The position numbers and the translations under genes were made by a program. A stretch of DNA of 64,000 nucleotides from Brucella cytisi (GTDB lineage Bacteria > Pseudomonadota > Alphaproteobacteria > Rhizobiales > Rhizobiaceae): NCBI GenBank assembly GCA_012103075.1, contig JAAVLQ010000002.1, forward strand, positions 1,600,001 to 1,664,000, read 5' to 3'. This document shows, one piece after another, positions 1 through 10,471 of this stretch. The notes beneath the pieces were generated by a model. The model searched no databases. It saw only the letters and a list, made by a program, of their open reading frames with translations, and was not told the DNA's origin. Every line of letters starts with the position of its first letter. Position 1 is the first letter of the stretch.

Positions 1-425
1 CCTCAATGACCATCACACTGACCATTATCGCTCCAAATGGAACGACGCGCGTGCTCAGCAGCGATGACTTCACGAAGCTGCCGCAGAACAGCTTGCAAAC
101 CAACACGGCATGGACCGAAGGGCCGCAGAGTTTCGACGGTGTGCTGCTGCGCGATGTGCTGGCAACGGTGGGCGTTGACGGAACGGAAGCAGGCAGCCAC
201 TCGATCACGGTGCTTGCGCTCAACGATTACAGCATCAGCATTCCGCTGGAAGACGCCTATAAATACGACGTCCTCGTCGCGCACAAGATGAATGGCAAGG
301 AGTTGAACCGGCGAGACAAGGGACCGTACTGGATCGTCTACCCGCGCGACCAGCATGAGGAACTGAACGATTCGCGCTATGATCACCGCTGGGCATGGCA
401 GCTGAAGCAGATCGAGGTAAAATGA
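1..425 (+). CDS. Periplasmic molybdopterin-domain-like protein (5' end outside window)
   Basis: The frame is open from the left edge and stops at 425. An ATG lies at 6, but relatives usually carry a signal peptide, so the true start is probably outside the window. About 140 residues are visible. The fold resembles the small oxidoreductase molybdopterin-binding (SUOX/YedY-like) proteins: see ALNDYSISIP, KGPYWIVYP and the closing WQLKQIEV. The visible part has no cysteine, so the usual molybdenum-ligating Cys is absent and catalysis is doubtful. The stop codon overlaps the start of the kinase gene (ATGA at 422-425), so the two are translationally coupled. I infer that this protein is a periplasmic partner or signal input for that kinase. 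Confidence 0.6.
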   Translation, partial: SMTITLTIIAPNGTTRVLSSDDFTKLPQNSLQTNTAWTEGPQSFDGVLLRDVLATVGVDGTEAGSHSITVLALNDYSISIPLEDAYKYDVLVAHKMNGKELNRRDKGPYWIVYPRDQHEELNDSRYDHRWAWQLKQIEVK

Positions 426-1813
426 GATTAAAGCGGGGCTACATTCTTTCTGGCCTTGTCATGGTGGGGTTTGCGGCCCTGCTCGCTTATGCTTTCATTC
501 AACTTCTCGTCATCCAGAAATCGCTCGCAACCTATGTCGGCGAAAACATGGTCTGGGCCATTACCCAGACCGAACGCGACGCCGGGCGTCTCGGCGAAAC
601 CGCGCTGACACTGCCAAGCGGCAACGCAAACACCGCCGACCTCTCACTCCGTCTCGACGTTCTTTACAGCCGTTTTGCGCTTCTGGCCGATGCGCCGCAG
701 AAGAAATATTTCGCCCGCATTCCGGACGGTGCCGAAACCATTCAGCGCAATGCCGACCGGCTTCCCGAAATCGAGGCGATGATCGATGCGGAACCTGATA
801 AATTCGACCCGATTGCCATCTATGAAACACTGGTCCCCATGCGCGAGGAACTGAGCAAGGTCGCCAATGATGCGATGATCCCGGAGCGTGACCGCGGCGG
901 CGCGCAGCGCGATCAGCAATTACAGTCGATCTATCTGATCATGTTCGCAGTGCTGGGTATCATGGCCACCGGCGCCATTCTGTCGTGGCAGGTGTTTTCC
1001 AACATGCGCAAGGCAGAACGCGCTCACAAGGCGCTGCAGGAATACAAGCAGCAACTGGAACATACAGTTGCCGACCGTACCGCCGCCTTACGCGAGGCGT
1101 TAGAGAGCGAGCGCAAGGCAAAGGAGCTTTACAAGAGCTTTATCACCACGGTGTCACACCAGTTTCGCACGCCTGTATCGATCATCGATATCATCGCCCA
1201 GCGTTTCATCCGTCGCGCCGACGAATTCACGCCCGAGATCATCGTTGACAAGGCCAAACGGATGCGGAACGCCAGCCGCCGCCTGATCCTGCTTCTGGAA
1301 AGCACCGCCAATGCGGAACGTCTCGATGAGAACGGATTTCAGATCAACCGGCAACCAGTCGATTTCTCGGAACTGGTCCGCAATACCTGCGCCTATCATC
1401 GGGAACTGCATCCGGGCTGGAGCTTGTCACAAACATCCGGACAGCGATACCTTCTGTTATTGCGACGGTATTCTAGTCGAACAGATTCTGGTCAACCTGC
1501 TTGGCAATGCCACCAAATATTCCCCGGCCAACAAGCCCGTCGAGGTGGCCACCGAAGAAGATGAAAACGGGTTCAGATGCATCGTGCGCGATTACGGTAT
1601 CGGCATACCGGCAGAGGATACAGACCGCATATTCACGCGCTTTTTTTCCGGGCCAGCAACGCATCACATATGGCTGGCACCGGCCTTGGTCTCAGCCTGT
1701 CACGCGCCCTCGCCGAATTGCACGGCGGAACGCTTGTCTTCACTTCGATTGAAGGACAAGGTACGGTGTTCATTCTGACCCTACCAAAGGTGGCCCAGCA
1801 TGCGACTACCTGA
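422..1813 (+). CDS. Membrane sensor histidine kinase (frameshifted)
   Basis: Starts at ATG 422, overlapping the previous stop. Order: a transmembrane helix near residues 7-30, a periplasmic region of about 140 residues, a second helix (IYLIMFAVLGIMATGAILSW), a short coiled linker, the phospho-acceptor box TTVSHQFRTPVSI, then the ATPase domain with the N box (ILVNLLGNATKYSP), G1 (DYGIGIP) and G2 (GTGLGLSLS). The reading frame changes near 1425 and again near the T7 run at about 1641-1647, but the domain is conserved through both, which suggests sequencing indels. The gene runs 14 bases into the response regulator gene, its likely partner. The signal is unknown. Confidence 0.8.
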
Positions 1814-2450
1814 AATCCTCCCCTTGCCGACCGTCCTCTGCATTGAGGACGAGGCACATATTCTGGAAGAACTGATCGATGAACTGGGTACTTCCGGTTT
1901 CAACGCTGTCGGCGCGGCCAATGCGATCGAGGCGATGCGCGTACTGGACACGACAACGCCCGACATCATCATCTGCGATATATTGATGCCCGGTACCAAT
2001 GGCCTGCAGTTTCTGGAACAGATTCGTGGCGCCCGTTCCGATCTGGCCGGAACACCGTTTCTGTTCCTGACCGCTCTTGCCGACCGCAGCCATGAGTTGA
2101 CAGGGCGGCAGGCAGGCGCTGACGATTATCTGACCAAGCCAATCGATTTCGACGTTCTCATCCTCACAATCCGCGCCCGGCTCAATCTGGTCGCTCGAGT
2201 GAAAGCCATATCCGCCCATTCGGCTGCGATGGAACCGGAAGGCGAATTCATCCATCTTTCGCGCCGGGAAACCGAAGTACTGAAAGAGATCGGGGATGGG
2301 CACAAGAATGGTGAAATTGCCCGCAAACTTGGACTGTCGGAACATACAGTCAGCGACTATGTGAAGGCCATTTATCAAAAACTGAGCGTTTCTTCTCGCG
2401 CCGAGGCAACCCGTGAAGCAATAAGACGCGGTTTGGTCGACATGAGATAA
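1800..2450 (+). CDS. Response regulator, receiver plus LuxR-type HTH
   Basis: 216 residues, intact. The N-terminal receiver domain has the acidic pair in VLCIEDEAHI, the phospho-acceptor Asp in DIIICDILMPG, and the Lys in DDYLTKPIDF. The C-terminal LuxR/FixJ-type helix-turn-helix is visible in LSRRETEVLKEIGDGHKNGE and the recognition segment LGLSEHTVSDYVKAIYQKL. It overlaps the end of the upstream kinase gene and should be the output of that two-component system. Targets cannot be read from the sequence. Confidence 0.9.
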   Translation: MRLPEILPLPTVLCIEDEAHILEELIDELGTSGFNAVGAANAIEAMRVLDTTTPDIIICDILMPGTNGLQFLEQIRGARSDLAGTPFLFLTALADRSHELTGRQAGADDYLTKPIDFDVLILTIRARLNLVARVKAISAHSAAMEPEGEFIHLSRRETEVLKEIGDGHKNGEIARKLGLSEHTVSDYVKAIYQKLSVSSRAEATREAIRRGLVDMR

Positions 2451-2531
2451 GCGAGCAAGTTCAATCATATTTGTTTGGGGATGACCGGCAATGATCTCGA
2501 CAATCAGAAAGCCCCAAATTACGGTTTGATC

Positions 2532-3712
2532 ATGGAGCAACCGGTTCGACGACGCGCTGTCTTCTTCATTGGCGGCTATGACCCAAAAACGCCCAAGGCT
2601 TTTTTGGGCGATTGAATAGAGAAATCAAGCGGTTCGAGACACTCTGGGGCGTTCGTTCCGATGTTTCGGATGTCAGCGTATCACCTGATTGTGAGGTCGG
2701 CTCCGTGTCGATCAAAACGGTTCCTGCCGACGACAATTGGGACACCGAAACGGACTTTGATTTTCTCGTTCTGGACAGAATAGTGCGGGCGGATTTCGGC
2801 CGTCCTCTTCCGGTCAGGCTGGCCAACTATCTTGCCGCATTCGCCGATTTTGTCGTAACCGGCACAGCTTTTCGCTTCTTTGCAAAAGCCCGGCGCTTCG
2901 GACTCTATTTCCTCTATCCGTTTCTCGTTCTCGCCTTGTTTACTGCCGCAGGCTACGCAGTGGCGCGCTGCGCAGTCCAGTGGCTTGGCGCCGCCAGCTG
3001 GCTCGTCGGCCGGTAGTTTTTCCGCTGCACTCGCCGTTCTGGGCAGGCGATGGTCAACGAATCATCTGATGGATCTGTGGTCGTTTTCACTCAGTTTCAT
3101 TCGGGGGCGGCGGCAGGATGCCGAATCCCTGATGCAGCGCTTTGCAGCCCGCATCGTCGAGCGCATCACTGCAAAACATTATGACGAAGTCATTCTGATC
3201 GGTCACAGCACCGGCGGCATGTTGATGCTGGACGTTGCCGCGCGCTGCCTTGCCATTGATCCCGATTTCAGCAGCCGTGCGCCCAACGTGACGATCCTCA
3301 CGCTTGGGTCGACCGCACTCAAGGCCGGATACCATCCAGCAGGCAAGCATTTTCGAGAAGGCGTGCAACAACTGGTGGACGATGGCAAAATCGATTGGGT
3401 GGAAATCCAGTGCCTGACCGATGCGATCAATTTTTACAAAACCGATCCGGTAACCGAGATGGGCCTGAAGCGGGAGCCCCAGCGGCCATTCCCTGTCACA
3501 AAACCGTTCGGATAAAGGAAATGCTGCAGCCCGAAATTTACAAGCGCGTGAAGCGGAACCTTTTTCGTGTGCACTATCAATATGTATTCGGAAACACGAA
3601 GCCTTATTGGTATGATTTCTTTCAGATTTGCTGTGGGCCGATCTCGCTCCGGGCTCGAACAGATGACCGAATAATCGGTGCCCTGCCAAAGAAGGAAACT
3701 ATTGCCGAATGA
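2532..3712 (+). CDS. Alpha/beta hydrolase, lipase-like (frameshifted)
   Basis: The gene starts at ATG 2532 (MEQPVRRRAVFFIGGYDP) and its parts lie in several frames, with breaks near 2605, 3010 and 3500. The C-terminal part (MLQPEIYKRVKRNLF...) ends at 3712. The nucleophile elbow LIGHSTGGML (about 3199-3228) marks a serine hydrolase of the alpha/beta fold. A hydrophobic helix around 2915-2990 suggests membrane association in the middle of the protein. The stop overlaps the start of the next gene (ATGA at 3709-3712). The substrate is not predictable. The four parts follow in order and without gaps, so I read this as one gene broken by indels. Confidence 0.6.
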
Positions 3713-4297
3713 CACCGACACTGGCCGCAATCGTCTGGGCTATTGGGCTTGTCGCCCGGGTCGTTATCCGCATTCCGCATCAGCGACGTGCGCGCAAGAT
3801 CAAGGTTGCGAACAATGCAAAAACGCTGGCCGACAGGCTGGCGCTGGGTACAGCGAGCGTCGGCCTGTCGCTGATCCCGATTGTCTATGTCGCAACCGGC
3901 TTTCCTGCCTTTGCCGATTATGCTTTCCAGCCATGGCTGGCCCGGATCGGTCTGATTGTCGAAATCGCTTTCCTCTGGCTTTTCTATGCAAAGCCACCGC
4001 CAGTTGGGCAAGAACTGGTCCGTCTCGCTTGAAATCCGCCGCGAGCACAAGCTCGTGACCGACGGGCTTTACAAATATGTCCGTCATCCGATGTATTTGT
4101 CGTTCTGGCTGTGGGCGATTGCGCAGTTTTGCCTGTTGCCGAACTGGTTTGCCGGTCTGGCTGGCCTTGTCGGCGTTGCTATCCTCTATTTCTATCGGGT
4201 CGATCACGAGGAGGCGATGATGCGCACGACATTCGGCGCATCCTATGACGAATATGCAAGCCGGACCGGGCGCGTCATTCCAAAAATCAAGTTCTAG
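3709..4297 (+). CDS. Isoprenylcysteine carboxyl methyltransferase-like membrane protein (frameshifted)
   Basis: Start ATG 3709 overlaps the preceding stop. The N-terminal half has three or four hydrophobic segments. After a frame change near 3990 the C-terminal half shows the family signature LVTDGLYKYVRHPMYLS and a final region EAMMRTTFGASYDEYASRTG, typical of ICMT/PEMT-type integral membrane methyltransferases that use S-adenosylmethionine. Total length near 195 residues is normal for bacterial members. The bacterial substrate is unknown; phospholipid or another lipid-soluble thiol or amine is possible. Confidence 0.7.
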
Positions 4298-4399
4298 TGA
4301 TTTGGCTGAAACGGATCGGCGCTCTAGATACCTGTGCCATATATCGCGTTCGAAACGCCATTTCATCGTTCTCGGACGTGCTCCAACAGGTAATCGAAG

Positions 4400-5038
4400 A
4401 TGAATTCAAAGCCGAATAGTTTGCGTTCGAAACCCCTGACCCGCCGCGGCCTGCTGCTTACCGGAGCTGCGCTTGCGCTCTATGGTAGCACCGGGGTACA
4501 GGCGGCACCCAAAACGCCCTCCAGAAGCTCGCCGCAGGCCGATGTCTATCTTCTGCGCGGTTTCGGGGACGTCTTCTCCACCGGTATCGACGAAATCGGC
4601 AAACAGTTGCAGGCCAACGGTGTCGACGCGCGTGTCGAAGGGCATCAGGCCCGGCGTTTCGTGCTGAACCAGATACTCGCCGACCAGCAGAAGAACCCAC
4701 GCGCGCCTGTCATTCTTATCGGCCATTCGCTCGGCGCCAATGCCGTCATCGACATTGCAACCGCGCTTGAAAAGAAGGGCATTCAGGTCACTTATATGGC
4801 CACCTTTGCCGCCACGGCGCCAGCCCCTCTGCCCGGCAATATCCGGCGTGTCGTTAACTTCTATTTCAAGCAGCATGGCTGGGGTCTGCCGCTGACCGCC
4901 GGCCCGCGTTTCAAGGGCAACCTCGACAATCGCGACTTCTCAGGCATGAAGGATATCGGCCATTTCAACATCGAGAAACAGCGCCCACTTCAGGACGAAG
5001 TGGTACGCAATGTGCTGAACATCGTACGCTCAAGATGA
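4400..5038 (+). CDS. Exported alpha/beta hydrolase-like protein
   Basis: 212 residues, intact. The N-terminus has a twin-arginine-like signal (LTRRGLLLTGAALALYG) with a likely cleavage after VQA. The mature part has a lipase-type elbow LIGHSLGANA and a strand/helix pattern of a compact alpha/beta hydrolase. The histidine in MKDIGHFNIE near the C-terminus could complete the triad. It stands alone between the methyltransferase-like gene and the oppositely oriented selC. It is probably a periplasmic esterase or thioesterase; substrate unknown. Confidence 0.7.
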   Translation: MNSKPNSLRSKPLTRRGLLLTGAALALYGSTGVQAAPKTPSRSSPQADVYLLRGFGDVFSTGIDEIGKQLQANGVDARVEGHQARRFVLNQILADQQKNPRAPVILIGHSLGANAVIDIATALEKKGIQVTYMATFAATAPAPLPGNIRRVVNFYFKQHGWGLPLTAGPRFKGNLDNRDFSGMKDIGHFNIEKQRPLQDEVVRNVLNIVRSR

Positions 5039-5052
5039 GCTGATAGAGCGAT

Positions 5053-5148
5053 TGGCGGAAGAGAATGGGAGTCGAACCCACCAAAGACCGTCTATCGGCC
5101 CCTCCCGGATTTGAAGTCCGGACATGCCACCGGGCATGTATCCCTTCC
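5053..5148 (-). tRNA. selC: tRNA-Sec (anticodon UCA)
   Basis: On the minus strand 96 bases begin GGAAGGGA and end TCTCTTCCGCCA with an encoded CCA. The acceptor stem is 8 bp (one G-U), as in bacterial selenocysteine tRNAs. The anticodon arm CCGGACTTCAAATCCGG carries UCA, the D arm is short and the variable arm is long (GGGGCC...). The T arm contains GGTTCGACTCC. The tRNA is charged with serine and converted to selenocysteinyl-tRNA by SelA. It is the last element of the selenium/formate dehydrogenase cluster and reads in the same direction. Confidence 0.95.
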
Positions 5149-5294
5149 AGATATTGAATTCATTTAATAAATTCGTATCGACACACTGTAGCAACGGGCA
5201 GATTTCCAACCTGCTGCTACTCTTTCATTCGCTCCTCATTCCTACAGCACCAGCAATCAAAGCGTCAATCTGAACGACTGCACCCAGAGGCCGA
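5149..5294. other. Spacer between selC and the lipoprotein gene
   Basis: 146 bases with no convincing gene. On the minus strand there is a TTGACG hexamer and an imperfect hairpin whose outer arms are GTAGC and GCTAC (about 5190-5225). These could serve as a separate promoter or processing signal for selC, but no clear -10 box or T-run supports either. Confidence 0.3.
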
Positions 5295-5402
5295 TCACTG
5301 AATTATGCAAGTTCCCGGCCAATCATTGCACTGCCGGTTGGCGCAGCCGCCAATAGCGGCAAGAACGAGTATCAGGCAGATGGTCGTCGCAAGAGATTTC
5401 AC
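5295..5402 (-). CDS. Small lipoprotein, 35 residues
   Basis: A short gene with a GTG start (complement of 5400-5402) preceded by GGAGGAAC. The product begins [20 protein letters not shown]: a Lys, a hydrophobic helix and a lipobox (I-G-G-C), then a 16-residue mature part with two cysteines counting the lipidated one, ending CIIQ. The start overlaps the selB stop (GTGA), so translation is coupled. I do not recognise the family. It could be an entericidin-like or purely structural small lipoprotein. Its place between selB and selC is odd. Confidence 0.6.
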   Translation of the reverse strand: MKSLATTICLILVLAAIGGCANRQCNDWPGTCIIQ

Positions 5403-7363
5403 TTCGTTCCTCCGGTTGTTCCTACTTCCCCTTGCGTGAAATCGCCGAACAAGTCCAGCTTGCGACGGTTCAGGCGGCGCATGTCTCCGCGTCTTATCGT
5501 GACGCTGTTGCGATCAAAGAATTCGAGTATCTGGATCGCCACCTTGCGACCGCTGTCAACCCGATCGCGAAACCGCGCCGCGATGAACCAGCCGCTATCG
5601 AATGCCGCATCCATATCGGACAGGATCCCGATCATTTCGGTAATTGTCGCCCTCAGGAAAAAATGGTCGTGCGCCACTTCATGCACCGGCCCATGCGCCC
5701 TGACAGCTTGAGCAGGCGGCGAATATCTTCCTCCCGCTCATCGAGCAATCCTGCAATATCGCGCACGCGTGGCGGACGAAAACGCGCATTGCCTTCAAGC
5801 AGCGGCGCGATGTGCAGCCAGAGCGCCTCGTCGACATCGCTCATCGTAACTTCATGATCACGCAGGCGAAGCCGGCGCCGTCAAGCCTGAGCAAGTCAGC
5901 CTCGACCAACGCGGCAATGGCAGCGCGGAAGGCCGGTGCTGGCAAGCGCGGCTTTAACAACAATCGCAGCCGTTCGACACCCATGCCGATCAGGTCTTGA
6001 TTTTCGTCATGGAAGGCGCCAAGCCGCACCAGAATATCCTCACGCAGAGCATTCCATCGTTCCGGCAACAGCAAGAGCATAGCGTTTGCCTGCTGGAGCA
6101 TTACGGCATCGAGGGCTTGCATCAGACCTTGCGGATCATCCGCCAGTGAGCGGTCGCGCAAGAATGCCGTCGCATCAAGATAATAAGGTTCAACGGACAG
6201 GAGCGCCCGCGCCGCTTCCACCGGGTCGGCAACGGAGTGGGCGTCTAGCTGCGCCATGCGCTCCAGACTGCGGCGCTTGCGTTGCGGCGGGCGCAGATCG
6301 AGAAACCGTCCACCACCGATGGTGCGTTGTGCGGAAACATCCCGGATGACGAAACGGTCACCGGCCGCGACCGTGATGGGGCGATCCAGCACCAGTTGCA
6401 CCCGGTCCTCGGTGCCCGGCTGAAGCTCTTTGTCCCGCAATAGCACGATGCGCGCACCGACCTCTACTGATGCATGATGCAGGCGGGCCGGGAACCACTG
6501 ACCGATCGGCTTTTTCTCCGAAGGCAGGATCTGCAACGCACAATCAATACGGTCCGTCGGGCGATGAAGGCCGGGCGACACCAGCATATCGCCACGATGC
6601 ACCGCCTCTTTCGATATGCCGTCGCCTGCCAGATTGAGCGCGCAGCGATCACCCGCCTGCGCGGTTTCACTCGCCCGGTTCTGAGCATGAATAGTACGGA
6701 CGCGGGCCTCCTTGCCAACTGGGCTGACGACCAGATGGTCGCCAATGGCAACCTTGCCGGACATCACCGTACCCGTGACCACGGTACCCGCGCCCTTAAG
6801 CGTGAAGGAGCGGTCCACCGCAAGACGAAAACGACCGTTTGCCTGCCGCTCGCCGAATGCAACTGCTTCGGTTTCCAGCATGGTTTTTAGATCGTCGATT
6901 CCTGCGCTGGACACGGTGGAGACCCCAGAACGGGAATGTCGGCAAGCCCTGTCACCGCCAGTTCATTGCGGATAGCGGTTTCTACCTCGGAGAGACGGTC
7001 AGGTTCGACAAGATCGGATTTGGTGATGACGGCGACACCGCGCCGGATGCCGAGCAGGTTGATGATTGCCAGATGTTCGCGCGTTTGCGGCATGATCCCG
7101 TCATCGGCAGCGACAACCAGCATGACGAAATCGATACTAGCCGCTCCGGCAAGCATCGTGTGCACGAATTTTTCATGTCCCGGCACATCAACAAAACCGA
7201 GCATGACCTTTTCGTCACCGGGCAAAGGTAGATAGGCAAAGCCTAGATCAATGGAAATGCCCCGCGCCTTTTCCTCTTTCAGCCGGTCTGTGTCGACCTG
7301 CGTTAGCGCGCGTACCAGCGAGGTCTTGCCGTGGTCGATGTGCCCCGCCGTTCCGACAATCAT
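5399..7363 (-). CDS. selB: Selenocysteine-specific elongation factor SelB (frameshifted)
   Basis: Four consecutive segments add up to about 650 residues, the normal SelB size. The first shows the GTPase P-loop [13 protein letters not shown], switch [11 protein letters not shown] and the guanine motif TKSD. The second (6914 down) holds the EF-Tu-like beta-barrel domains ([14 protein letters not shown]). The C-terminal segments form the winged-helix region that binds the SECIS hairpin. Frame changes lie near 6900, 5845 and 5690. SelB delivers Sec-tRNA to UGA codons, here the one in fdnG. The start overlaps the end of the Sel1 gene (ATGA) and the stop overlaps the small lipoprotein start. Confidence 0.92.
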
Positions 7364-8096
7364 GGTTTTTCGTTCAGCGCATTGCGCGCTGCCTCGATGA
7401 AAGGGGCGGCAAGTGCGCTGCCGCCCGCTTCGGCGCGCAAGAGATGTTCGTAAGCCGCCAAAGGATCGCGTTCCACGCCCATGCCAAGATGCAGCGCTGC
7501 ACCTAGCATGGCTTCTCCGTCCGGATCACCCTCAACGGACGCTTTTCGCCACCAGTGTACGGCCTGAGAAGGATCACGGGGCACGCCGAGAGCATTATGA
7601 TAGATCATGCCAAGCCGGGTCATGGCTGCTGCGACACCGCCTTCCGCCGCTTTCAGCGCCCAATCCCGCGCCTCTACGGGATCGGCAGTGAGAACCTCAC
7701 CTTCCATAAGCATCCAGCTCAGCATGTCCTGTGCCAGCGGATCGCCCTGTTCTGCGGCAAGTCGATACAGCCTTGCAGCTTCCGGATAGTCGGCTTCAAG
7801 GTCTTCGCCCTTGAAGAGGAGCGAAGCGAGATTGCGCTGGCCGGAAGCATCGCCAGCTGCGGCTGAAAGTGTCAGCCAGCGCTGCGCCAGCCGACATTTT
7901 TCTCAACGCCCATGCCGCCTGCAAAACAGGCGCCGATATTGTTCTGTGCACGTGCATTGCCTGCGCGCGCCAGCGGCTCCCAGATGGAAAGTGCCGTTGC
8001 GTAATCACCCGCCTTTCCGGCGACAAGTGCCTTTTCCAGCGCTTGAGCTGTCGTGTCCGGCTTGGGCTTGCGGGTGAAAAGATCAGCGAACCGCAT
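7360..8096 (-). CDS. Sel1-repeat (TPR-like) protein (frameshifted)
   Basis: Starts [13 protein letters not shown] at the complement of 8094-8096, overlapping the end of selA by 14 bases, and ends overlapping the selB start. About 245 residues with several Sel1 repeats ([73 protein letters not shown]). One frame change lies near 7895. No signal peptide is evident, so it is probably cytosolic. Sel1 repeats make protein-binding solenoids. The tight overlap with selA and selB suggests an accessory role in selenoprotein synthesis or formate dehydrogenase assembly; that is inference. Confidence 0.8.
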
Positions 8097-9500
8097 AGGA
8101 TGACAGGTTCCGGACGAAACTATTCTCGTCATCAAGGCAGCGCAGATCCAGCACGAGTGCGCCCTTTTTCGATCCGCCCGATCACGGGCAGAGGCAGTGC
8201 GCGCAATGCACCGCCGAGCGCTGTCATCGCGGAGCCGCTGCCGTCCTCTGGCACAATTGACAATCCGGCGCTTGGAACTGTTGAGAGCGGCAACGCGCCA
8301 GAACCGATCTGGCTGGCGCAATCTGTCACCGTCACGGTGAAAGTCGGGCCGAGTATCTTCTCGATCTCCGGCTTGAGCCGTGCTGCCTGCGATGCAATTT
8401 CGGCCTGCGGACGCGCCAGATAGCGAATAGTAGGCAGCTTTTCCGCAAGCCGTTCCGGGTTGCGATAAAGTTTCAGTGTCGCTTCAAGCGCTGCGAGCCT
8501 CATCTTGTCGACCCGCAAAGCGCGTTTTATCGGGTTTTTTGTTGATGCGGGCAATCAGGTCGCGCCGCCCGACAATGAAGCCCGCCTGTGGTCCGCCGAG
8601 AAGCTTGTCGCCTGAAAAGGTGACGATATCCGCACCTTCGGCGACCGCTTCGCGCACTGTCGGCTCATGTGCGAGACCGAAAGAAGTCAGATCGGCAAGT
8701 GTGCCGGAGCCGAGATCATTGACCAGCGGCACACCCTTTGCTTGCGCAATGGCGGCCAGTTCCGCCGCTGAGACTTCCCGCGTAAAGCCCTCGATCCGAT
8801 AGTTGGAAGTGTGGACCTTCAGCATCAGCCCTGTATCCGGGGTAATGGCATTTTCGTAATCACGCGGATGAGTGCGGTTGGTGGTGCCGACTTCGACAAG
8901 CCGTGTCCCTGCGCGGGTCATGATATCGGGCATACGAAACGCGCCGCCGATCTCGATCAGTTCGCCGCGCGATACAATGGCTTCGTTGCCTGAGGCAAGG
9001 GTGTTCAACACCAGCAGCACGGCAGCCGCATTGTTGTTAACGACGGTGGCATCTTCCGCCCCCGTCAGCTCACAGACAAGCGCCCGCAGATGATCATCGC
9101 GCTCGCCACGCCCACCCGATGACAGGTCGAATTCAAGCGAAACCGCCTGCCGCATGGCGCGCGTCGCGGCCTCGATTGCTGCTTCGGCAAGAATGGCGCG
9201 CCCCAGATTGGTATGCAGAACGGTTCCCGTCAGATTGAACAGCGGGCGCAGGCTCGGTTGCCCGGACGTTTCCAGAAAATGAAGAACCCGTTCAGCCAAA
9301 TGCATGTTGCTGGAGAGCGGGGCCCCGGATTTCACCGCCTCGCGCTCGTCGCTCAAAACCTTGCGAATAGCCTCAGTCACCGACGCACGGCCAAAACTCT
9401 CTAATGCCCCGAATAGTTCAGGCATTTGCAGGGTCGTATCCACGGACGGAAGGTGACGCAGCGAAGCCTTGACCGTCCATGCTGCCTCACAGTCCGGCAA
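8083..9500 (-). CDS. selA: L-seryl-tRNA(Sec) selenium transferase SelA (frameshifted)
   Basis: Pyridoxal-phosphate enzyme that converts Ser-tRNA(Sec) to Sec-tRNA(Sec) with selenophosphate from SelD. The N-terminal domain and the PLP fold are clear: [16 protein letters not shown], the [14 protein letters not shown] segment, and the lysine motif [13 protein letters not shown]. Frame changes lie near 8540 and 8165; the C-terminal end [14 protein letters not shown] is in the last frame and stops at 8083. Total about 470 residues, normal for SelA. It overlaps fdhE upstream and the Sel1 gene downstream, so it is part of the formate dehydrogenase transcript. Confidence 0.93.
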
Positions 9501-10410
9501 GAAGCGGCGAGAAGCCGCCTCGCCCGTAAGGCGTGTCGCGCATCAATAGATCGAGGCCGAGGCTAGCAATATCGTCGGTCACAGGATCGGCATCAGCCGA
9601 TAGCTGCTGATAGATGATCTTGACCCAGCGCTGGCATTCGTCGCAGGTTTCGGCCTTGATGATGCCGCCGCCTTCCTCGACTTCCTTGTAGCCGATGCCC
9701 TTCGTGGAGCCACAGCACACACATTTGACCCGCACATAATGCCAGAGCGTGTTGCACACCGAGCAGGAGCAGAAGCGTGCGCCATGCGCGCCGAGCCAGC
9801 CCACGACCATTGAGCTTGACGGAATGCTGCCGCAGGTTGGACAGACGCCGTCGGCAACGGGCTTCAGCGACTTTGGGTCGAGCGTCGCGGCGAGCCGCGT
9901 GAAATGAAGCTGCAAGCCTGCCCAGATGTAGATATGTTCGGCAATCGCTTCCGGTGGCAAAACACCGGTGAAGAGCGCCTCGATCATCCGGCGACGCTCA
10001 CCCGCTTCGCTATTCGCCACACGCTCCAGCGCATCGGCGGCATCTTGCGGTTTGGCGATCATGCTGGCGCGCTCGAACAGCCGGTCGAAGACAGTCTCGA
10101 GTACTGGTTCCGATATGGCATCGACACGATCTATCGCTGGCATTCCGAATTCCCGTCCCCGGTCGTTGCCGTGCCGCGCAGCGACAGGATCGAGACCAGC
10201 CGCTGTCTCAGACTGCGCCTCGCTCAAGTCGGCAATGAACTCTAAATAAGGTTTCAGTGGACTGACCGAACCCAGAAAACGCAGACGCTCTGCTCTTTGG
10301 GCAAAAAGCGCGCCGGGGTCCGGCAATTGCACGAAGGGTGGGGCCGATATTTCGCCGATGACCGTCGGGTCCGGCACCAGATCTCTCTTGCCTGCCATGT
10401 CACTCCTCAC
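9487..10410 (-). CDS. fdhE: Formate dehydrogenase accessory protein FdhE
   Basis: 307 residues, intact. Cytosolic rubredoxin-like iron protein needed for formation of active respiratory formate dehydrogenase. Cysteine pairs are visible in [33 protein letters not shown] and ETCDECQRW, as in the family. The start could be the listed ATG or the Met five codons in (MAGKRDL). The gene sits between fdnI and selA, overlapping selA by 14 bases. Confidence 0.92.
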   Translation of the reverse strand: MRSDMAGKRDLVPDPTVIGEISAPPFVQLPDPGALFAQRAERLRFLGSVSPLKPYLEFIADLSEAQSETAAGLDPVAARHGNDRGREFGMPAIDRVDAISEPVLETVFDRLFERASMIAKPQDAADALERVANSEAGERRRMIEALFTGVLPPEAIAEHIYIWAGLQLHFTRLAATLDPKSLKPVADGVCPTCGSIPSSSMVVGWLGAHGARFCSCSVCNTLWHYVRVKCVCCGSTKGIGYKEVEEGGGIIKAETCDECQRWVKIIYQQLSADADPVTDDIASLGLDLLMRDTPYGRGGFSPLLAGL

Positions 10411-10471
10411 GAACCCAACGGGTCACGTGGACCACTGAATATGATCGCCCTCGGATGACGACCGCGCAAGT

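Noticed and set aside
1641..1647. T7 run in the kinase gene as a phase-variation switch
   Set aside because: The same kind of indel appears in many unrelated genes including housekeeping-type ones, so a specific switch is not supported.
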